In this document: positions 7,287 through 16,449 of the stretch, in pieces
How positions within the stretch are numbered: position 1 is the first letter of the stretch
Layout of the letters: every line of letters starts with the position of its first letter
NCBI GenBank assembly: GCA_046541575.1
Contig: JBKHDA010000014.1
Coordinates: 1-39,157, forward strand
DNA from: Halanaerobium sp046541575
Lineage (GTDB): Bacteria; Bacillota; Halanaerobiia; Halanaerobiales; Halanaerobiaceae
Reading direction: 5' to 3'
DNA length: 39,157 nucleotides
Position numbers and translations under genes: made by a program
The notes under the pieces: generated by a model
What the model was told of the DNA's origin: nothing
The model's input: only the letters and a program-made list of their open reading frames with translations
The model's database searches: none

Positions 7287-8641
7287 TTAATAAAAATAGA
7301 ATAGAAAAAATTAATGAGGCTGAATTAAAGAAAAATGAATTTGTTGCTTACTGGTTGCAGTCATCTCAGCGGCTGGAATATAACCAGGCTCTGGGATATG
7401 CAGTAGAAAGAGCAAATCAATTAAATCAGCCTCTTTTAATTTTTTTCTTGTTAGATTCTAATTATCCGGAGGCAGAATATCGACACTTTAAATTTATGCT
7501 GCAGGGAATAAAAGAAGTTAAAAATAAACTAAAAGCAGCAGAAATGAATTTTTATGTAGTAGATTATAAAAAGTTTGAAGTATTAGAAAGAATAACTAAA
7601 GGAGCCTCTTTAGTTATCAGTGAAAAAGTATACTTAAAGCACCTCAGAGAGTGGAAAACTAAAGCGGCTCAGAAGCTTTCAATTCCGTTTTATCTGGTGG
7701 AAAGCAATTTAGTCTGTCCAATTGAGGAAGTCAGCGATAAAGAGGAGTATGCAGCTTATACTATTCGGAAAAAGATTAATAGAATCAGAGACAGATATTT
7801 AAAAGAATATCAGCGGGAAAAGCTGCAGAATAAAGAACAAATAACATTAGATGCATCACAATTTAATTTAATCGAAGATTTAGATTTATATTTAGCAGAA
7901 ATGAAGCCTGAAAAATTTAGTAAAGATAAGGATTATTTTGTAGGTGGTTATAAAGAGGCTAAATTAAAACTAAATGATTTCTTAAAAAACAAACTTCAAG
8001 ACTATGATCAAAAAAGAAATATTCCCCATTTGAATTTCCAGTCAGATTTAAGCCCATATCTTCATTTTGGCCAGATATCTGCTCAGGAAGTGGCTTTAGC
8101 AGCATTGAATTCAGAATATGATGCAGAAGACTTTCTGGAAGAGTTAATTGTACGACGGGAACTGGCTTTTAATTTTGTTTATTATAATCAAAATTATGCT
8201 AAAAGTTTAGAAGATATTTTATATGACTGGGCCTATCAGACCTTAATGGAACATCAAAGTGATGAGCGGGAATATTTATATGATTATCAGCAGTTAGAAA
8301 ATGCAGAAACTCATGATAAGTACTGGAATGCCGCCCAAAAAGAAATGCTAATTACTGGTAAGATGCATAATTATATGAGAATGTACTGGGGTAAGAAAAT
8401 TTTAGAGTGGACTGCTGATCCAGAAGAAGCCTATCAGTGGGCCCTGAAATTGAATAACAAATATTCTCTTGACGGTAGGGATGCAAACAGCTATGCCGGG
8501 GTTGGCTGGATTTTCAGTAAACATGATAGAGCCTGGAAAGAAAGAGAGATATTTGGTAAAGTAAGATATATGAATTCTGATGGACTGGAAAGAAAATTTG
8601 ATATGGATAAATATCTTAAAAAAATAGCTGAACTGGAATAA
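7280..8641 (+). CDS. phr: Class II cyclobutane pyrimidine dimer photolyase
   Basis: This flavoenzyme uses blue light to split UV-induced pyrimidine dimers. The N-terminal Rossmann-like domain covers about residues 20-150. The FAD-binding helical domain shows class II hallmarks: SPYLHFGQIS, the block WNAAQKEMLITGKMHNYMRMYWGKK, and GRDANSYAGVGWIFSKHDRAW followed by REIFGKVRYMN. The size of 453 residues is typical of the class. The only usable start is GTG at 7280, inside the end of mscS, with GAGGG at 7266-7270. Translation is therefore probably coupled to the channel gene. A photolyase in a presumed strict anaerobe suggests periodic light exposure, for example in shallow brines. Confidence 0.95.
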   Translation: MLVNKNRIEKINEAELKKNEFVAYWLQSSQRLEYNQALGYAVERANQLNQPLLIFFLLDSNYPEAEYRHFKFMLQGIKEVKNKLKAAEMNFYVVDYKKFEVLERITKGASLVISEKVYLKHLREWKTKAAQKLSIPFYLVESNLVCPIEEVSDKEEYAAYTIRKKINRIRDRYLKEYQREKLQNKEQITLDASQFNLIEDLDLYLAEMKPEKFSKDKDYFVGGYKEAKLKLNDFLKNKLQDYDQKRNIPHLNFQSDLSPYLHFGQISAQEVALAALNSEYDAEDFLEELIVRRELAFNFVYYNQNYAKSLEDILYDWAYQTLMEHQSDEREYLYDYQQLENAETHDKYWNAAQKEMLITGKMHNYMRMYWGKKILEWTADPEEAYQWALKLNNKYSLDGRDANSYAGVGWIFSKHDRAWKEREIFGKVRYMNSDGLERKFDMDKYLKKIAELE

Positions 8642-8738
8642 TTAATTCAAGCTAAAAAAGAAGGATATTAGTAGTGATTGTTGAATAAATATAGTGTAAG
8701 ATAGTTTATTAGTTTTGAAGAAGAATAAATTAAGCAGA

Positions 8739-8770
8739 AGAGATATATTTATAAAAATATATCTCTTTAA
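8739..8770 (+). terminator. AT-rich hairpin after the photolyase gene
   Basis: A perfect 12-bp stem (8739-8750 with 8755-8766) has a 4-base loop followed by TTAATT. The T tail is short and the stem AT-rich, so it is a weak terminator or an mRNA-end structure. The remaining 8642-8738 holds no recognisable gene. Confidence 0.5.
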
Positions 8771-8814
8771 TTACTTACTTTAAAATTTTTATTAATCAGC
8801 AGGAGGGTTAGAAA

Positions 8815-9123
8815 ATGGGATTATTTGATAAACTCAAATCAATTTTTAGCGGCGGTGGAAATAAATCTAAACTGGTTGATATCTATGTTGAGGATGATAA
8901 ATGTGGTAATCAGATGAAATTAATATTTAGAAAAAGTTATGATATTCAAAAAGTATATGAAGATAATCGCGATGCAGCTTATGAAATACAAAAAGTAGTT
9001 GTCTGTGATAAATGCTATAATAAAATAGATCTCCATTTAGAATTTGATAAAGGATATAATATAATTAATAAAGAAATTAAAGATGGAAAAATTATAAGCA
9101 GAGAAGAATTTGAAAATAAATAA
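8815..9123 (+). CDS. Small conserved-looking protein with three cysteines, function unknown
   Basis: This 102-residue protein is supported by an excellent AGGAGGGT site and normal spacing. It starts MGLFDKLKSIFSGGG, an amphipathic start with a Gly linker, followed by a mixed strand/helix region. Cysteines are at 30, 64 and 67; CDKC at 64-67 and KCGN at 29-32 recall a zinc ribbon in which the first Cys of the first pair is replaced (DDKC). I recall similar short proteins in thermophilic and anaerobic Firmicutes but cannot name a function. There is no signal peptide. It precedes pgsA by only 17 bases and is probably co-transcribed with it. Confidence 0.75.
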   Translation: MGLFDKLKSIFSGGGNKSKLVDIYVEDDKCGNQMKLIFRKSYDIQKVYEDNRDAAYEIQKVVVCDKCYNKIDLHLEFDKGYNIINKEIKDGKIISREEFENK

Positions 9124-9140
9124 GCCGTGGAGTGATAATA

Positions 9141-9653
9141 TTGTTTACAATCCCCAATTATATAACATTTATGAGAATCTTATTGATTCCAGTTTATTTA
9201 TATTTTTTCGTTCAGGGGAATATTTTAGCAGCGGCCCTATTTTTTACTCTGGCAGCAGTCACAGATTTTTTGGATGGTCTGATTGCTAAAAAACTTGATT
9301 TACACTCTGAGACTGGTAAATTATTGGATCCAATTGCAGATAAATTAACGATTATTAGTATTTTGTTGGTTTTAATTTATTTAAATATTATTCCACGTCT
9401 TCTTTCTTATATTATTTTAGCCAGAGAATTATTTATTTTTTTATCCGGAATTATAACCTATTTTTATGGTCTTAATTTTATAAATCCAAGTTTTATTGGT
9501 AAACTTTCTGTTGCTTTATTATATTTGGCTATAGCTTTAAAACTTTTTAATATAAATTATTTTGGAGACAGCTTATTTTATGTTGTGATACCAATTAACA
9601 TTATTTCTGCTCTTGATTATTCTATCAAAGCTTATAAAAAAACTTTTAAATAA
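9141..9653 (+). CDS. pgsA: CDP-diacylglycerol-glycerol-3-phosphate 3-phosphatidyltransferase
   Basis: PgsA makes phosphatidylglycerol phosphate, the committed step to phosphatidylglycerol and cardiolipin. The 170-residue integral membrane protein begins TIPNYITFMRILLIP, the usual PgsA start. It holds the CDP-alcohol phosphotransferase motif DG-x2-A-x-...-G-x3-D-x3-D within DFLDGLIAKKLD and GKLLDPIAD. The residue after the conserved Ala, normally Arg, is Lys here. The ORF is open to a GTG at 9132, but GGAG at 9129-9132 is correctly spaced only for the TTG at 9141, which also gives the standard N-terminus. Three or four hydrophobic spans follow. The next gene starts after 24 bases. Confidence 0.9.
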   Translation: MFTIPNYITFMRILLIPVYLYFFVQGNILAAALFFTLAAVTDFLDGLIAKKLDLHSETGKLLDPIADKLTIISILLVLIYLNIIPRLLSYIILARELFIFLSGIITYFYGLNFINPSFIGKLSVALLYLAIALKLFNINYFGDSLFYVVIPINIISALDYSIKAYKKTFK

Positions 9654-9677
9654 ATCTTCTTTGAAAGGATGTAAATT

Positions 9678-10976
9678 TTGAAAATTTTAATAAAAAACAT
9701 TGCTGAAATTTATAGTGCTTTTTCTGATATTAAAAAAGATCAATTTATTATAATTGAAGATCAAATTATAAAAAAAATTGGTAATATGGACAGTTTTGAT
9801 ATGAGTGATAATTATGATTACTCAATTGATGCTGATGGTAAAATTGTACTTCCCGGTTTTATTAATACTCATACTCATGCTGCGATGACATTAATGCGGG
9901 GCTATGCAGATGATATGCCTTTAGATAAATGGCTTCAAAATAAGATTTGGCCTTTTGAAAGCAGGCTGAATTCAGAAGATATATACTGGGGTACAGCACT
10001 TGCGGTTATGGAGATGATTAAAACAGGTACCACTACTTTTTCTGATATGTACTTTTCGATGGACAGAGTAGCTGAATTAGTTGAGGAGAGCGGAATTAGA
10101 GCAGTTCTGGCTGAGGGTTTAATTGAGGACAATGATGGACAGGAAGGTTTAGATAAAGCAGTAAAATATGCTCTTGATTATAATGGGACAGCTGACGGCA
10201 GAATTACAACTATGCTTGCACCTCATGCTCCATATACCTGCGGCAGAGAGTATTTAGAGCAGGTTAAAGAACTTGCTCTGGAAAATAATCTGCCTGTCCA
10301 TATTCATCTTTCTGAAAGCAAAAAAGAAGTTAAGGATTTTTTGGAAAGCTATCAGAGTTCACCGGTTAAATATTTAGCTGATTTTGATTTTTTTGATAAT
10401 CAGGTGCTGGCAGCGCACTGTGTTCATTTAGAGCCGGGGGATTTAGAAATTCTAAAAAACAAAAATGTGCAGATAGCACATAATCCGATGAGTAATGCAA
10501 AACTTGCAAATGGAATTGCCCCTATTAAGATATATTTAGATAATGAAATCAATGTCAGTCTTGGAACAGATGGTGTTTCCAGTAATAATTCTCTGGATAT
10601 GCTGAAAGAAGCAAAGATGGCTTCTTATCTGCAGAAAATAAAATACGAGGATCCAACAGCTGTTGATACAGCAGCTATTTTAGAAATTTTAACTATTAAT
10701 GGAGCTGAAGCCCTTGCTCTTGATCAGCTGGGATTGATTGAGGAAGGTTATCAAGCTGATCTGCAGTTAATAGATATTAAAAGCGAGAGTTTTTATTATC
10801 CTCACCACAACAATTTATCTAATTTATTTTATGCTGCTGACACCCACAGTATAAATACAGTGATTACAGCCGGGAAAATTTTAATGGAAAATAGAGAATT
10901 TAAAACACTGGATCAAGAAAAAATTTATTATGAAGCAGAAAATAGATCAGCTAAAATTGCAAAAAGTTTAGCTTAG
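9678..10976 (+). CDS. mtaD: 5-methylthioadenosine / S-adenosylhomocysteine deaminase
   Basis: This amidohydrolase deaminates methylthioadenosine and S-adenosylhomocysteine to the inosyl forms, recycling by-products of SAM-dependent reactions. The 432 residues form a metal-dependent TIM barrel: HTHAAMTLMRGYADD with the first metal His pair (near residue 64), HIHLSES (near 210), AHCVHL (near 240) and the metal Asp in LGTDGVSSNN (near 298). The indole-type substrate block DKWLQNKIWPFE is present. The start is TTG at 9678 with GAAAGGATG at 9663-9671. Other ATZ/TRZ family hydrolases look similar, so the substrate is inferred from the best-known family member. Confidence 0.88.
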   Translation: MKILIKNIAEIYSAFSDIKKDQFIIIEDQIIKKIGNMDSFDMSDNYDYSIDADGKIVLPGFINTHTHAAMTLMRGYADDMPLDKWLQNKIWPFESRLNSEDIYWGTALAVMEMIKTGTTTFSDMYFSMDRVAELVEESGIRAVLAEGLIEDNDGQEGLDKAVKYALDYNGTADGRITTMLAPHAPYTCGREYLEQVKELALENNLPVHIHLSESKKEVKDFLESYQSSPVKYLADFDFFDNQVLAAHCVHLEPGDLEILKNKNVQIAHNPMSNAKLANGIAPIKIYLDNEINVSLGTDGVSSNNSLDMLKEAKMASYLQKIKYEDPTAVDTAAILEILTINGAEALALDQLGLIEEGYQADLQLIDIKSESFYYPHHNNLSNLFYAADTHSINTVITAGKILMENREFKTLDQEKIYYEAENRSAKIAKSLA

Positions 10977-11018
10977 CTAATCTAAAATTTGATTTTAAGA
11001 ATTTGAAAGGAGAAAATT

Positions 11019-13877
11019 ATGAGTAAAACTATTAAGTTTTTTCTCACTATATTTGCTTTAGCAGCTATTCTGCTGATAATTTTTATTTCTACAGGGGCAA
11101 ATATCTATACAGACTGGCTCTGGTTTAAAGAGCTGAATTTCGAGAAGACCTTTACAATAATGTTTTTATCTAACTTTATATTAAGACTGCTGATTGGGGC
11201 TGTTTTTGCAGCTATAATTTATTTGAATTTACATTTTACCAAAAAACCGATCTATAAATTTATTAATGTTAAAACAGATTCAAAAGTTGAAAATTTATTT
11301 GGTGAAGAAAGAAATCAAATTTTTAACTGGTTAAATAAAAAACGGCTGAACCTGATTTATTTATTTTCCAGTTTGATATTTGGATTTTTATTTTCTTCAA
11401 TTTCCAGCAACAGCTGGAAAATGGTGCTGCAGTTTTTAAATAAAACTGAGTTTAATTCTGTAGATCCAATCTTTAATAATGATATTTCATTTTATGTATT
11501 TTCTCTCCCATTTTATTCTTTTTTACGTGAAATGGGAATGGTTGTTATAGTAATTTCTTTGATTTTAGTTGGAGCAATTTATATAATTTTCACCGGTATT
11601 CATTCCTTTAGTGAAATCTCTGGAAAACTAAGCAGCAGAGCTAAAAAACATATGTCAGTTCTGGTTTTTCTATTTCTGCTTTTTAAAGCCTGGGATTACA
11701 GACTGCAGATGTACAATATCTTATTTTCTGCAGATGGAGTTGTCTTTGGAGCCGGTTATACTGATGTAAATGCTAATTTGTTGGGCTATAGAGTTTTATT
11801 TGTAACAGTAATTTTTGTTGCCCTGGCTGTGCTCTACAGCTTATTTAAAAATAATTACAAACCTCTTGTCTGGGGGATAGCCGCCTGGATTGGACTATCA
11901 ATCATTTTTACCGGAGTTTATCCGGCTTTTGTCCAGCAGTACAGTGTTGAGCCAAATGAAATTAATAGAGAAGAACAGTATATTGAAAATAATATTCAGA
12001 TGACTTTAAAGGCCTATGGACTTGATGAGGTGGAAACTGAGGATTTTGAACTATCAGAAGATGATTTAAGTTATGATGAGCTGATGGAATACGAGACTGT
12101 AATAGATAATATCAGGCTCTGGGATTACAGACCTCTGCAGGACACCTATAACCAGCTGCAGGCTTTAAGACAGTATTATACTTTTGAAGATATTGATATT
12201 GATCGTTATCAGCTGGGAGATGATTATACACAGGTAATGCTCGGTGCCAGAGAGCTGGATCAGAATGCACTGGATTCAGAGGCTCAGACCTGGGTTAATA
12301 GAACCTTAAAATATACTCATGGACTTGGAGTGACAATGAGTCCGTCCGGTCAGGTGAGGGATAATGGTCAGCCTGAATTTTTAGTTCAGGATATTCCACC
12401 AAAGATCAATAATGAAAATATTAATCTGGATAATCCTTCAATTTATTATGGAGAGAAAACAAATAATTATGTAATTGTAAATACAGATGAGACAGAATTT
12501 CATTATCCAATGGGTTCAGAAAATGTTTTTACAGAGTATGAAGGTACTGGTGGAGTAGAAATTTCTAATATCTTTAGAAAAGCTCTCTATGCCCTGCGTT
12601 TTAACACCGCGAAAATTATGTTATCAGATGATATCAACAATCAGAGTCAGATAATGTATGAGCGCAATATTCAGCAGAGGGTCCGCAAAGCAGCACCATT
12701 TTTAGAATATGATAGTGATCCTTATATAGTAAATGCAGAAGGCAGGTTGTTCTGGATCTATGATGCCTATACAACTACCAGTCTTTATCCTTATTCTCAG
12801 CCCTATAACGGCAGTAAAAACTATGTGCGGAATTCAATCAAAGTAGTTGTAGATGCCTATAATGGTACTTTAGATTATTATATAATTGATGAAGAAGATC
12901 CAATTGCACTAACCTATGCTAAAATATTTGATGATTTGTTTAAGTCAGCAGATGAGATGCCTGATTCTATCAGAGAACATCTTCGCTATCCACAGGATTT
13001 ATTTAAAATTCAGACTCAGATTTATAAAAATTATCATATGGAAGATCCAGTAGTTTATTATAATCGGGAGGATGTCTGGGAAATTCCTCAGGAAAATTAC
13101 CAGGGTTCAACAATTAATGTAGAGCCCTATTATGTAATGAATCAGTTACCTGGTGAAGAAGAGGCAGAGTTCATCTTAATGACTCCTTTTACTCCATCTA
13201 ATAGAGATAATATGGTTTCCTGGATGGCGGCCCGAAATGATGGTGAACATTATGGAGAATTATTTACCTACAGATTTCCTAAAGATCAGCTGGTTTATGG
13301 TCCCAACCAAATCGAATCCAGAATTGACCAGGAGTCTGAGATCTCACAGCTGCTTTCTCTCTGGAGTCAGCGGGGATCAGAAGTTATCCGAGGAAATCTA
13401 CTTGTGATACCTTTTAATAACAGTGTCTTATATGTTGAGCCAATCTTCCTCCAGGCTGAAGGTGGAGGTATTCCAGAATTAAGACGTGTAATTGTTTCTT
13501 ATAAAAATCAGATTATAATGAGAGAAAATTTAGAAGAGGCACTGAAAGCTATGTTTGAAGAAGGTGAAGGAATGTCTGTACCTGAAGAAGATGTAGAAGA
13601 ACTGCAGGAAGAAACAGGCATGGATTTAGAAGAATCCGGAGTCGATGCTGATATTGATGATTCAGAGTCTGAGGATGAAGATGCTCAGCAGGAAGATCAG
13701 CAGAGCGAAGAAAGTGATGATTTAATGCCTGAAAGCAGTGCGGAGTTAATCAGTGAAGCTAATGACTTATATCAGGAAGCACAGCAGGCCCTGCAGAATG
13801 GTGACTTTGCAGAATACGGAGAAATAATAGAAGAATTAGGAGATATTTTAAATCAATTATCCAGAACAGGAGAGTAA
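11019..13877 (+). CDS. UPF0182 family large membrane protein with acidic C-terminal tail
   Basis: This 952-residue protein belongs to the UPF0182 family, known from actinobacteria, cyanobacteria and some Firmicutes and without an established function. Seven hydrophobic segments lie in the first third (about residues 7-27, 45-70, 108-127, 172-197, 212-230, 255-278 and 282-305). A large extracytoplasmic-type domain follows, containing motifs such as YPQDLFKIQ. The last 100 residues form a highly acidic, Ser/Gln-rich tail ending in a helical segment with TPR-like character. The ATG has AAAGGAG nearby. It sits between mtaD and the M16 peptidase pair in one apparent operon. No catalytic role can be read from the sequence. 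Confidence 0.88.
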   Translation: MSKTIKFFLTIFALAAILLIIFISTGANIYTDWLWFKELNFEKTFTIMFLSNFILRLLIGAVFAAIIYLNLHFTKKPIYKFINVKTDSKVENLFGEERNQIFNWLNKKRLNLIYLFSSLIFGFLFSSISSNSWKMVLQFLNKTEFNSVDPIFNNDISFYVFSLPFYSFLREMGMVVIVISLILVGAIYIIFTGIHSFSEISGKLSSRAKKHMSVLVFLFLLFKAWDYRLQMYNILFSADGVVFGAGYTDVNANLLGYRVLFVTVIFVALAVLYSLFKNNYKPLVWGIAAWIGLSIIFTGVYPAFVQQYSVEPNEINREEQYIENNIQMTLKAYGLDEVETEDFELSEDDLSYDELMEYETVIDNIRLWDYRPLQDTYNQLQALRQYYTFEDIDIDRYQLGDDYTQVMLGARELDQNALDSEAQTWVNRTLKYTHGLGVTMSPSGQVRDNGQPEFLVQDIPPKINNENINLDNPSIYYGEKTNNYVIVNTDETEFHYPMGSENVFTEYEGTGGVEISNIFRKALYALRFNTAKIMLSDDINNQSQIMYERNIQQRVRKAAPFLEYDSDPYIVNAEGRLFWIYDAYTTTSLYPYSQPYNGSKNYVRNSIKVVVDAYNGTLDYYIIDEEDPIALTYAKIFDDLFKSADEMPDSIREHLRYPQDLFKIQTQIYKNYHMEDPVVYYNREDVWEIPQENYQGSTINVEPYYVMNQLPGEEEAEFILMTPFTPSNRDNMVSWMAARNDGEHYGELFTYRFPKDQLVYGPNQIESRIDQESEISQLLSLWSQRGSEVIRGNLLVIPFNNSVLYVEPIFLQAEGGGIPELRRVIVSYKNQIIMRENLEEALKAMFEEGEGMSVPEEDVEELQEETGMDLEESGVDADIDDSESEDEDAQQEDQQSEESDDLMPESSAELISEANDLYQEAQQALQNGDFAEYGEIIEELGDILNQLSRTGE

Positions 13878-13883
13878 TTATCT

Positions 13884-15155
13884 ATGAATGATTTAGAATT
13901 CAAAACTTATCAAAATAGATTTAATCTGCATCATCTATCAACAGATAAATTCAAAACAAACCTGGTGCAGATATATTTCATGCTGCCTCTTGAGAACGAA
14001 AAAGAGGCAGCCATGAATGCCCTGATCCCCTCCATATTGGAGAGGGGATCCAAAAATTATACTGACAATCAAATAATAAAAACAGAATTAGAGAATCTTT
14101 ATGGTTCTAATATGAACTTTAATATTTTAAAAAGAGGAGAAAATCAGATCTTAAGATTTTCTCTGGAAATGGTTAATGAAAAATATTTAACTCACAGGAG
14201 TAATTTGACTGTTGAGGCCTTTAGTTTATTAAATGATATAATTTTTAATCCTTTAACAGAATCAGGGAAATTTAAAGAAAATTATTTTGATCAGGAAAAA
14301 GAAATTTTAAAACAGGATATATTATCCTTAATCAATGATAAATACCGTTTTGCAGTGGAAAATTGTTTAAAAAGAATGTGTAAAAATGAGAAATATGGAA
14401 TTTATAAAAAGGGTTCTATTTCTGCACTGGCAGAAATTAATAATCAGGAATTGTATAATCACTACCAAAAAATAATTGCAGAAGCCAAACGCTCTCTTTT
14501 TTTAGTTGGTAACTTTAAAAGCACTTTTGTTGACGATATTTTTGAAAAGACAGAATTGAGTGCTGGTCAGGATATTTTTGATAATAATACAGAATTTATT
14601 TATGATGTCAGAGAAGAAAACTTTTATGAGCAGGAATTAAAGGTTAATCAGGCTAGATTATCTATTGGTTTTAGAACTGGAATTAGAAGAAAGGATGAGG
14701 ATTATTATTCTCTTTTAGTTTTCAATAGTTTAATTGGAGGCTCAACTCATTCCAGATTATTTCAGGAAGTGAGGGAAAAAAGAAGTCTTGCTTATTATGT
14801 TAATTCCTCCATTGAGACAACAAAAGGATTATTACTGATTAATAGTGGGATTAATGCTGAAAATCACAAAAAGGTAATTGAACTGGTTAAAAATGAAATT
14901 TCTTCAGTGGCTGAGGGTGAATTTACTGAAGAAGAATTTTTGCGCTCTAAAAAAAGTATTATTAATCACTTAAAACAGGATTTAGACAGCAATAAAGCAC
15001 TTTCTGCACATTTTCTTTTAAGTCTGATTAATCAAAAGGAAGAATCAATAATAAAAACAATTAGGGGAGTAGAGAATGTTAGTAGAGAAGATATAACTGC
15101 AGCTGCAAAAAAATTGAAGTTGGATACAGTTTATCTACTAAAAAGTGAGGATTGA
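13884..15155 (+). CDS. YmfF-like M16 peptidase family protein lacking the zinc motif
   Basis: The 423 residues have the fold pattern of an M16 (pitrilysin-like) peptidase subunit. The second-domain block GGSTHSRLFQEVREKRSLAYYV (about residues 288-309) is diagnostic. The zinc-binding HxxEH expected near residue 50 is missing; the equivalent position reads ILERGS. This matches the inactive partner (YmfF type) of a heterodimeric M16 pair. In Bacillus such a pair is encoded together and associated in annotation with EF-P 5-aminopentanol modification. AGGAGA precedes the ATG, and the stop lies 6 bases before the active partner's start. A peptidase or chaperone role for the pair is inference. Confidence 0.9.
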   Translation: MNDLEFKTYQNRFNLHHLSTDKFKTNLVQIYFMLPLENEKEAAMNALIPSILERGSKNYTDNQIIKTELENLYGSNMNFNILKRGENQILRFSLEMVNEKYLTHRSNLTVEAFSLLNDIIFNPLTESGKFKENYFDQEKEILKQDILSLINDKYRFAVENCLKRMCKNEKYGIYKKGSISALAEINNQELYNHYQKIIAEAKRSLFLVGNFKSTFVDDIFEKTELSAGQDIFDNNTEFIYDVREENFYEQELKVNQARLSIGFRTGIRRKDEDYYSLLVFNSLIGGSTHSRLFQEVREKRSLAYYVNSSIETTKGLLLINSGINAENHKKVIELVKNEISSVAEGEFTEEEFLRSKKSIINHLKQDLDSNKALSAHFLLSLINQKEESIIKTIRGVENVSREDITAAAKKLKLDTVYLLKSED

Positions 15156-15160
15156 TTAAA

Positions 15161-16444
15161 TTGCAAAGTATATATAATAAAAATATGGATGAAACTCTGG
15201 TTAAAGCAAAATTAGATAATGGGTTAAATATATATATATTTCCTAAAAAAAATTATGTAAAACAATATGCAATGCTTTCGGTTGATTTTGGCTCAAATGA
15301 TATTGAGTTTATTGATGTAAAAAACGGCCGCAAAAGAAATATGCCGCTAGGTATTGCCCATTTTTTAGAACATCAGCTTTTTGAGGATAAAGAGGAGAGT
15401 ATTTTTGATAAATTTGCTGATTTAGGTGCTTCGGCAAATGCATATACAAATTTTGACAGCACTAATTATCTATTTTCCAGCAGTAGTAATTTTGAGGATT
15501 CACTAATTAATTTGATTGAATTTGTAGAGGACCCTTATTTTAGTGACGAAAATGTAAAAAAAGAAAAAGGAATTATTGTTCAGGAAATAAAAATGTATCA
15601 GGATAATCCTTACTGGAGGTCTTATTTTAATCTTTTATCTGCTCTATATTCCAAACATCCGGTTAAAAATGATATTGCAGGTACCGAAGAAAGCGTTATG
15701 TCAATTACAGCAGAAGATTTGTACATCTGTTATTATAATTTTTATTTACCTTCAAATATGGATTTGATTTTAATTGGAGACCTGGAGCCGCAGAGAATTA
15801 TTAATTTAATAAGAGAAAACCAGGCAAAAAAACATTTTCCACATTTTAAAAACCCGGTAAGAATCATTAAAGAGGAACCCAAAAGTGTTGCCAAAAAACT
15901 TGTGGAAGAAAAAATGAATATATCTCGACCGATGGTTCAGATTGCTTTTAAAGATCCTGTTGAAAGTGAAGAGCCGGCCCAGACAATTAAGAAAGAGTAT
16001 ATTGTTAATCTGCTGCTGGATATTGTCTTTGGAAACAGCAGCAAAAATTATAACCAGCTTTATGACCAGGGTATTATTGATAATAGTTTTTCCTGTACCT
16101 ATCACAAAAAGCCTGACTATGCTTATGTTCACTTGCATGGTGAAAGCAACAAACCTGATTTAATGCGCGAAAAAATTAAAGAAAAACTGGTTGATATTGA
16201 CCCTCAAGAAATCAAAGATAACTTCCAGCGGATTAAAAGAAAATATCAGGGTACTTTTATTAGACTTTTTAATAATTTTAATCATTTAGCAGCAGAATTT
16301 GTTAATTACCGACGTCTGGGAATAGATATTTTTGAACTGGCAGAAATAATTGAGGAAATAAGTTTAGAAGATCTGCTTTCCTATTCAGACAAGGTTTTTA
16401 ATAAAGATTTCATGGTAGAATCAATTATATTAAATGAGGACTGA
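15161..16444 (+). CDS. YmfH-like zinc-dependent M16 peptidase
   Basis: This is the presumably active partner of the preceding gene. It has the inverted zinc motif HFLEH (HxxEH, near residue 68) and a downstream KEKGIIVQEIKMYQDNP helix supplying the third metal Glu. The 427 residues match the family. Two starts are possible: a TTG at 15152 overlapping the previous stop, and a TTG at 15161. GTGAGG at 15145-15150 is well spaced only for 15161. By analogy with YmfF/YmfH of Bacillus, the two proteins likely form a heterodimer with one catalytic chamber. Its natural substrate is unknown. No ymfI-type reductase lies beside it here. Confidence 0.92.
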   Translation: MQSIYNKNMDETLVKAKLDNGLNIYIFPKKNYVKQYAMLSVDFGSNDIEFIDVKNGRKRNMPLGIAHFLEHQLFEDKEESIFDKFADLGASANAYTNFDSTNYLFSSSSNFEDSLINLIEFVEDPYFSDENVKKEKGIIVQEIKMYQDNPYWRSYFNLLSALYSKHPVKNDIAGTEESVMSITAEDLYICYYNFYLPSNMDLILIGDLEPQRIINLIRENQAKKHFPHFKNPVRIIKEEPKSVAKKLVEEKMNISRPMVQIAFKDPVESEEPAQTIKKEYIVNLLLDIVFGNSSKNYNQLYDQGIIDNSFSCTYHKKPDYAYVHLHGESNKPDLMREKIKEKLVDIDPQEIKDNFQRIKRKYQGTFIRLFNNFNHLAAEFVNYRRLGIDIFELAEIIEEISLEDLLSYSDKVFNKDFMVESIILNED

Positions 16445-16449
16445 TTTTT

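Noticed and set aside
15152..15160. TTG at 15152 as start of the YmfH-like gene
   Set aside because: It would leave one base between the GTGAGG site and the start codon, whereas TTG 15161 has a normal 10-base spacing.
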